NCBI GenBank assembly: GCA_018061225.1
Contig: JAGOUK010000049.1
Coordinates: 1-8,531, forward strand
Length of the DNA stretch: 8,531 nucleotides
Direction: 5' to 3'
From: Candidatus Omnitrophota bacterium
GTDB lineage: Bacteria; Omnitrophota; Gorgyraeia; 2-02-FULL-51-18; JAGOUK01
In this document: piece after piece, positions 6,026-8,531 of the stretch
Layout: every line of letters begins with the position of its first letter
How positions within the stretch are numbered: position 1 is the first letter of the stretch
Program-made: the position numbers and the translations under genes
The notes under the pieces: generated by a model
What the model was told of the DNA's origin: nothing
Databases searched by the model: none
What the model saw: the letters and a program-made list of their open reading frames with translations, nothing else

Positions 6026-7789
6026 ATGCTCCAACCTCTTTCAAATAACGAGTCCGCGCCTCGGCCGCGGATCGCTTTATCAGCCGCAGCCATCCTTATT
6101 TTGTCCGCTTTTTTTTCCGCTCCCGCTCAGGCCGATGACGCGGTCGTGCCGGCGCAGGCTGCTGTCGAGCTGGCCGGCCAAGCTGAAGATTTTAGGACGC
6201 GAACGGATAAGCTGCTGGATCTGGATGAGCCTCTGGCACCCACCATTGAGACGACGGAGACACCTCAGGCCGCGCCCGCCGGTCAGGAAGTCAGCTTCTT
6301 GGTGAGCCGCGTACTTTTTGAAGGCAATACGATTTTTTCGTCGGCGGAATTGCAGCCTTTGGCCGCGCCGTTGATCGGGCGGACGGTCACCCTGGGCGAT
6401 CTTCAAAAAGTCGCCGTAGCGGTCACCGACAAATACCGGGCAGCCGGCTACATCAACAGCCGAGCGTATATCGGACCTCAAAAAATCACGGACGGCGTCA
6501 TCACCCTTTCGGTGATCGAAGCCCAGCTGGGCCGGATCAACATCAGCGGCGCTCGTTATTTTTCGACGGCTTTTTTAGAGGAAGCGACGCGACTTCCGCA
6601 AAATAATGCGCTGCAATATTCGGAGCTCGAGGAACGGCTTCGGTTTCTCAATCTAAACCCCGACCTTCGCGTCTCCGCATTTTTGGCCGCGGGCGCGGAA
6701 CCCAAGACGACGGACCTCGAAATCAAGGTGGATGACCGATTCCCCCTGCACGGCTATTACGAATTCAACAACGAGGGAACCAAACTGACGCACCGTTCGC
6801 GTCATCTTCTCACTGGGGTGCACAACAATTTTCTGGGGCGCTCGGACACCCTTTCCGTGACGGCGGCCATGGCTGAGCAGGGTGCCTTTGATGCCATCTC
6901 TGGCGGATGGTCCATCCCCCTATGGAGAACGGGGACCACGTTTCAAATCTCCGGAAGCTATGTGCAGAGCCTGCTCGTCAAACATTTAAAATCGGCCGAG
7001 ATCGAGGGCCTTTCCTGGAGCGTTACGCCGTCGGTGACGCAGATTCTCGTCAACTCGCCAAAGAATCAGATTTCTATCCGAACGGCATTTGAGATCAAAG
7101 ACTCCAAAACGTCCGTCGACGATGAAAAGGCTAGTCTTGATCAGATGCGTGTTTTGGTGTTCGGACCCCGGTGGACTTCTTACGATTCCACGGGCCGGTC
7201 AAGCGTGTCAGCGGATCTGCACTGGGGCATCCCCAATCTCATGGGCGGATCGGAAGACCAGGACTTGAATGCCGGCCGCGCCGGGACCGGCGGCGACTTT
7301 GACTACTACACGGTCTCGGGGGTGCGCGTGCAGCGGCTGCCGGCCAAATTGATCGGAATCTTCAGGGGAGAGGCACAGTGGTCTGATGGAGATCTTGTCT
7401 CCATGGAGCAGATGCGGCTCGGAGGTGTTTCGAGTGTGCGCGGTTATCCGGAATCCGACTCCGCGGGTGACTACGGGTTTGTCGGATCAGCGGAATTGCT
7501 CGAGCCGTTCCCGGTTTCGGACGAAATCAAGATTCCGATCACCGGTGAAAGACTGAATCAGGCGGTGCGGCTGGCGGGTTTTGTGGATGCGGGCAAAGTC
7601 TTCAACTACACGCGCTCATCGTCGGTCGCGGTTAAGGACCGGATGTTGGTGGGGGCCGGATTTGGCCTTCGCGTGGACCTTAAGAACTCTTTATCGATTC
7701 GTTTTGATTACGCGTGGCCGTTGGGAGATGATTCAACGGATCAGGGCACGCAGCCTCAGGCGCATATCTCGGTCCGCATGGGCTACTGA
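6026..7789 (+). CDS. ShlB/FhaC/HecB-type outer-membrane transporter (two-partner secretion, Omp85 superfamily)
   Basis: Members form a 16-stranded outer-membrane barrel that secretes a large partner exoprotein through periplasmic POTRA domains. From the ATG at 6026 the product is 587 residues, typical for TpsB proteins. Residues 1-36 form a signal peptide (PRPR, hydrophobic 17-31, SAPAQA-DD cleavage). Residues about 43-68 could be the plug helix known from FhaC, followed by an Ala/Pro/Thr linker to about 88. Two POTRA domains follow: about 91-166 (VSRVLFEGNTIFSSAEL, DKYRAAGYINSRAYI, GVITLSVIEAQLG) and about 167-237. The barrel begins near YYEFNNEGT. VRGY at 471-474 is the Omp85 loop-6 motif, and the chain ends in an aromatic residue (Tyr), as many barrels do. 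A longer ATG at 5978 is in frame; neither start has a good Shine-Dalgarno. No partner exoprotein is in the window, so the substrate is unknown. Confidence 0.92.
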   Translation: MLQPLSNNESAPRPRIALSAAAILILSAFFSAPAQADDAVVPAQAAVELAGQAEDFRTRTDKLLDLDEPLAPTIETTETPQAAPAGQEVSFLVSRVLFEGNTIFSSAELQPLAAPLIGRTVTLGDLQKVAVAVTDKYRAAGYINSRAYIGPQKITDGVITLSVIEAQLGRINISGARYFSTAFLEEATRLPQNNALQYSELEERLRFLNLNPDLRVSAFLAAGAEPKTTDLEIKVDDRFPLHGYYEFNNEGTKLTHRSRHLLTGVHNNFLGRSDTLSVTAAMAEQGAFDAISGGWSIPLWRTGTTFQISGSYVQSLLVKHLKSAEIEGLSWSVTPSVTQILVNSPKNQISIRTAFEIKDSKTSVDDEKASLDQMRVLVFGPRWTSYDSTGRSSVSADLHWGIPNLMGGSEDQDLNAGRAGTGGDFDYYTVSGVRVQRLPAKLIGIFRGEAQWSDGDLVSMEQMRLGGVSSVRGYPESDSAGDYGFVGSAELLEPFPVSDEIKIPITGERLNQAVRLAGFVDAGKVFNYTRSSSVAVKDRMLVGAGFGLRVDLKNSLSIRFDYAWPLGDDSTDQGTQPQAHISVRMGY

Positions 7790-8531
7790 TCCAGCAAATC
7801 CCCTTCGCGCATTCCGCTTCCGTTCACAAAGTCCCTGAATCCCATCGGCCGTGATCCTTCCGGCTGCACTTCGAGTATCCAAACGTCGCCGCCGCCAGTT
7901 CTGACCCGAAGTCCGTTCGCCGGATTGATCTCGATCACTTGCCCCGCGAGCGCAATGCCTGCTGAAACCGGGATATCGTCAGCCAAACGCAGATTCAATA
8001 CTTTTAGCAGCTTCCCTTTCCAGCGCGTTGCCGTCCCCGGCCAAATGGACAATGCCCTAACGCGATCGTGAATCTTGTCAGCCGTCCAATTCCAATCGAG
8101 CAGTGAATCTTCTTTTTTGAGCTTAGAACAATAGGTTGCCCGGCTATGATCCTGAGGAGTTTCTCTGGAGCGGCCTGCATGGATGAGGTCGAGCACCTGG
8201 ACCGTCATACTGCCGCCGAGCGCGGACAAACGATCTGTGAGGGCCGCGGCATTTTCTTCAGCGCCGATCTCGACCTGTTGCTGCAGTATCACATCGCCCG
8301 AATCCAAAGCCTTGGCCATCCGCATAATCGTCATTCCCGTCCGCGTTTCGCCGTCCAAAAGCGCCTGAACCACCGGTGATGCTCCGCGGTATTTGGGCAA
8401 CATCGAGGGGTGAACGTTGATGCAGCCCTTGGACGGCAACGCAAGAACCTCTTCGGACAAAAGCGCTCCGTACGATGCCACGACAAATATATCAGCTCCG
8501 ACCGAGCGAAGTTCAGCCACCGTCTCGCTCG
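7783..8531 (-). CDS. fmt: Methionyl-tRNA formyltransferase (5' end cut by window)
   Basis: This cytosolic enzyme formylates Met-tRNAfMet using 10-formyltetrahydrofolate, enabling bacterial translation initiation. The visible 248 residues are the C-terminal part; relative to the usual ~310-315 residues, about 65-70 N-terminal ones lie beyond the right edge. Seen in order: IFVVASYGALLSEEVL, the active-site GCINVHPSMLPKYRGASPV with the conserved Asn and His and the SLLPKYRGA-type signature, ALDSGDVI with the catalytic Asp, then WNWTADKIHDRVRALSIWPGTAT leading into the C-terminal tRNA-binding domain ending GFRDFVNGSGMREGD. This arrangement excludes PurN, which lacks the C-terminal domain. The reading frame continues past the valine (GTG) codon at 8520 to the window edge, so that codon is internal. 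The stop (TAG, 7783-7785) overlaps the 3' end of the convergent transporter gene by 7 bp. Confidence 0.95.
   Translation of the reverse strand, partial: SETVAELRSVGADIFVVASYGALLSEEVLALPSKGCINVHPSMLPKYRGASPVVQALLDGETRTGMTIMRMAKALDSGDVILQQQVEIGAEENAAALTDRLSALGGSMTVQVLDLIHAGRSRETPQDHSRATYCSKLKKEDSLLDWNWTADKIHDRVRALSIWPGTATRWKGKLLKVLNLRLADDIPVSAGIALAGQVIEINPANGLRVRTGGGDVWILEVQPEGSRPMGFRDFVNGSGMREGDLLDQ

Noticed and set aside
1..8531. CRISPR arrays, tRNA or rRNA genes, insertion sequences, phage or toxin-antitoxin genes.
   Set aside because: No regularly spaced direct repeats, no cloverleaf or rRNA-like segment, and no transposase, integrase or toxin-like reading frame was seen on either strand.

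Overview
The window looks like chromosomal DNA of a Gram-negative (diderm) bacterium of fairly high GC content. Evidence for the diderm envelope is an outer-membrane transporter of the two-partner secretion / Omp85 superfamily with a cleavable signal peptide. The sequence alone does not settle the phylum. The gene order gap-pgk-tpiA-secG occurs in several phyla; an Omnitrophota- or PVC-like source is possible but is only a guess.

Layout, left to right: (1) 1-748, minus strand: a periplasmic peptide-type ABC solute-binding protein, cut by the left edge. (2) 765-4387, minus strand: the lower-glycolysis and secretion cluster, transcribed gap > pgk > tpiA > secG. A strong sigma70-type promoter precedes gap at 4506-4535. 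A 106-bp imperfect palindrome lies between gap and pgk, and a perfect hairpin with a T-tract lies just after secG, inside the start of the solute-binding-protein gene. (3) 4579-5925 (or 5976), minus strand: an unrecognised acidic soluble protein ending in a single CBS-like domain. (4) About 100 bp of divergent control region with face-to-face promoter-like elements and a short palindrome. (5) 6026-7789, plus strand: a ShlB/FhaC-type outer-membrane transporter with no partner exoprotein in the window. (6) 7783-8531, minus strand: methionyl-tRNA formyltransferase, cut by the right edge and overlapping the transporter gene tail to tail by 7 bp.

How the genes work together: GapA, Pgk and TpiA catalyse consecutive or adjacent steps of triose-phosphate metabolism and are almost certainly co-transcribed. 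secG is translationally coupled to tpiA by an ATGA overlap. SecG and the solute-binding protein suggest the operon runs into envelope functions, although the terminator-like hairpin may separate the last gene. The rest is ordinary housekeeping plus one secretion protein. I saw no convincing novel multi-gene system. The best leads are the regulatory and structural DNA signals (embedded terminator, palindromic repeat, dyad inside the gap promoter, divergent promoters) and the uncharacterised CBS-domain protein.
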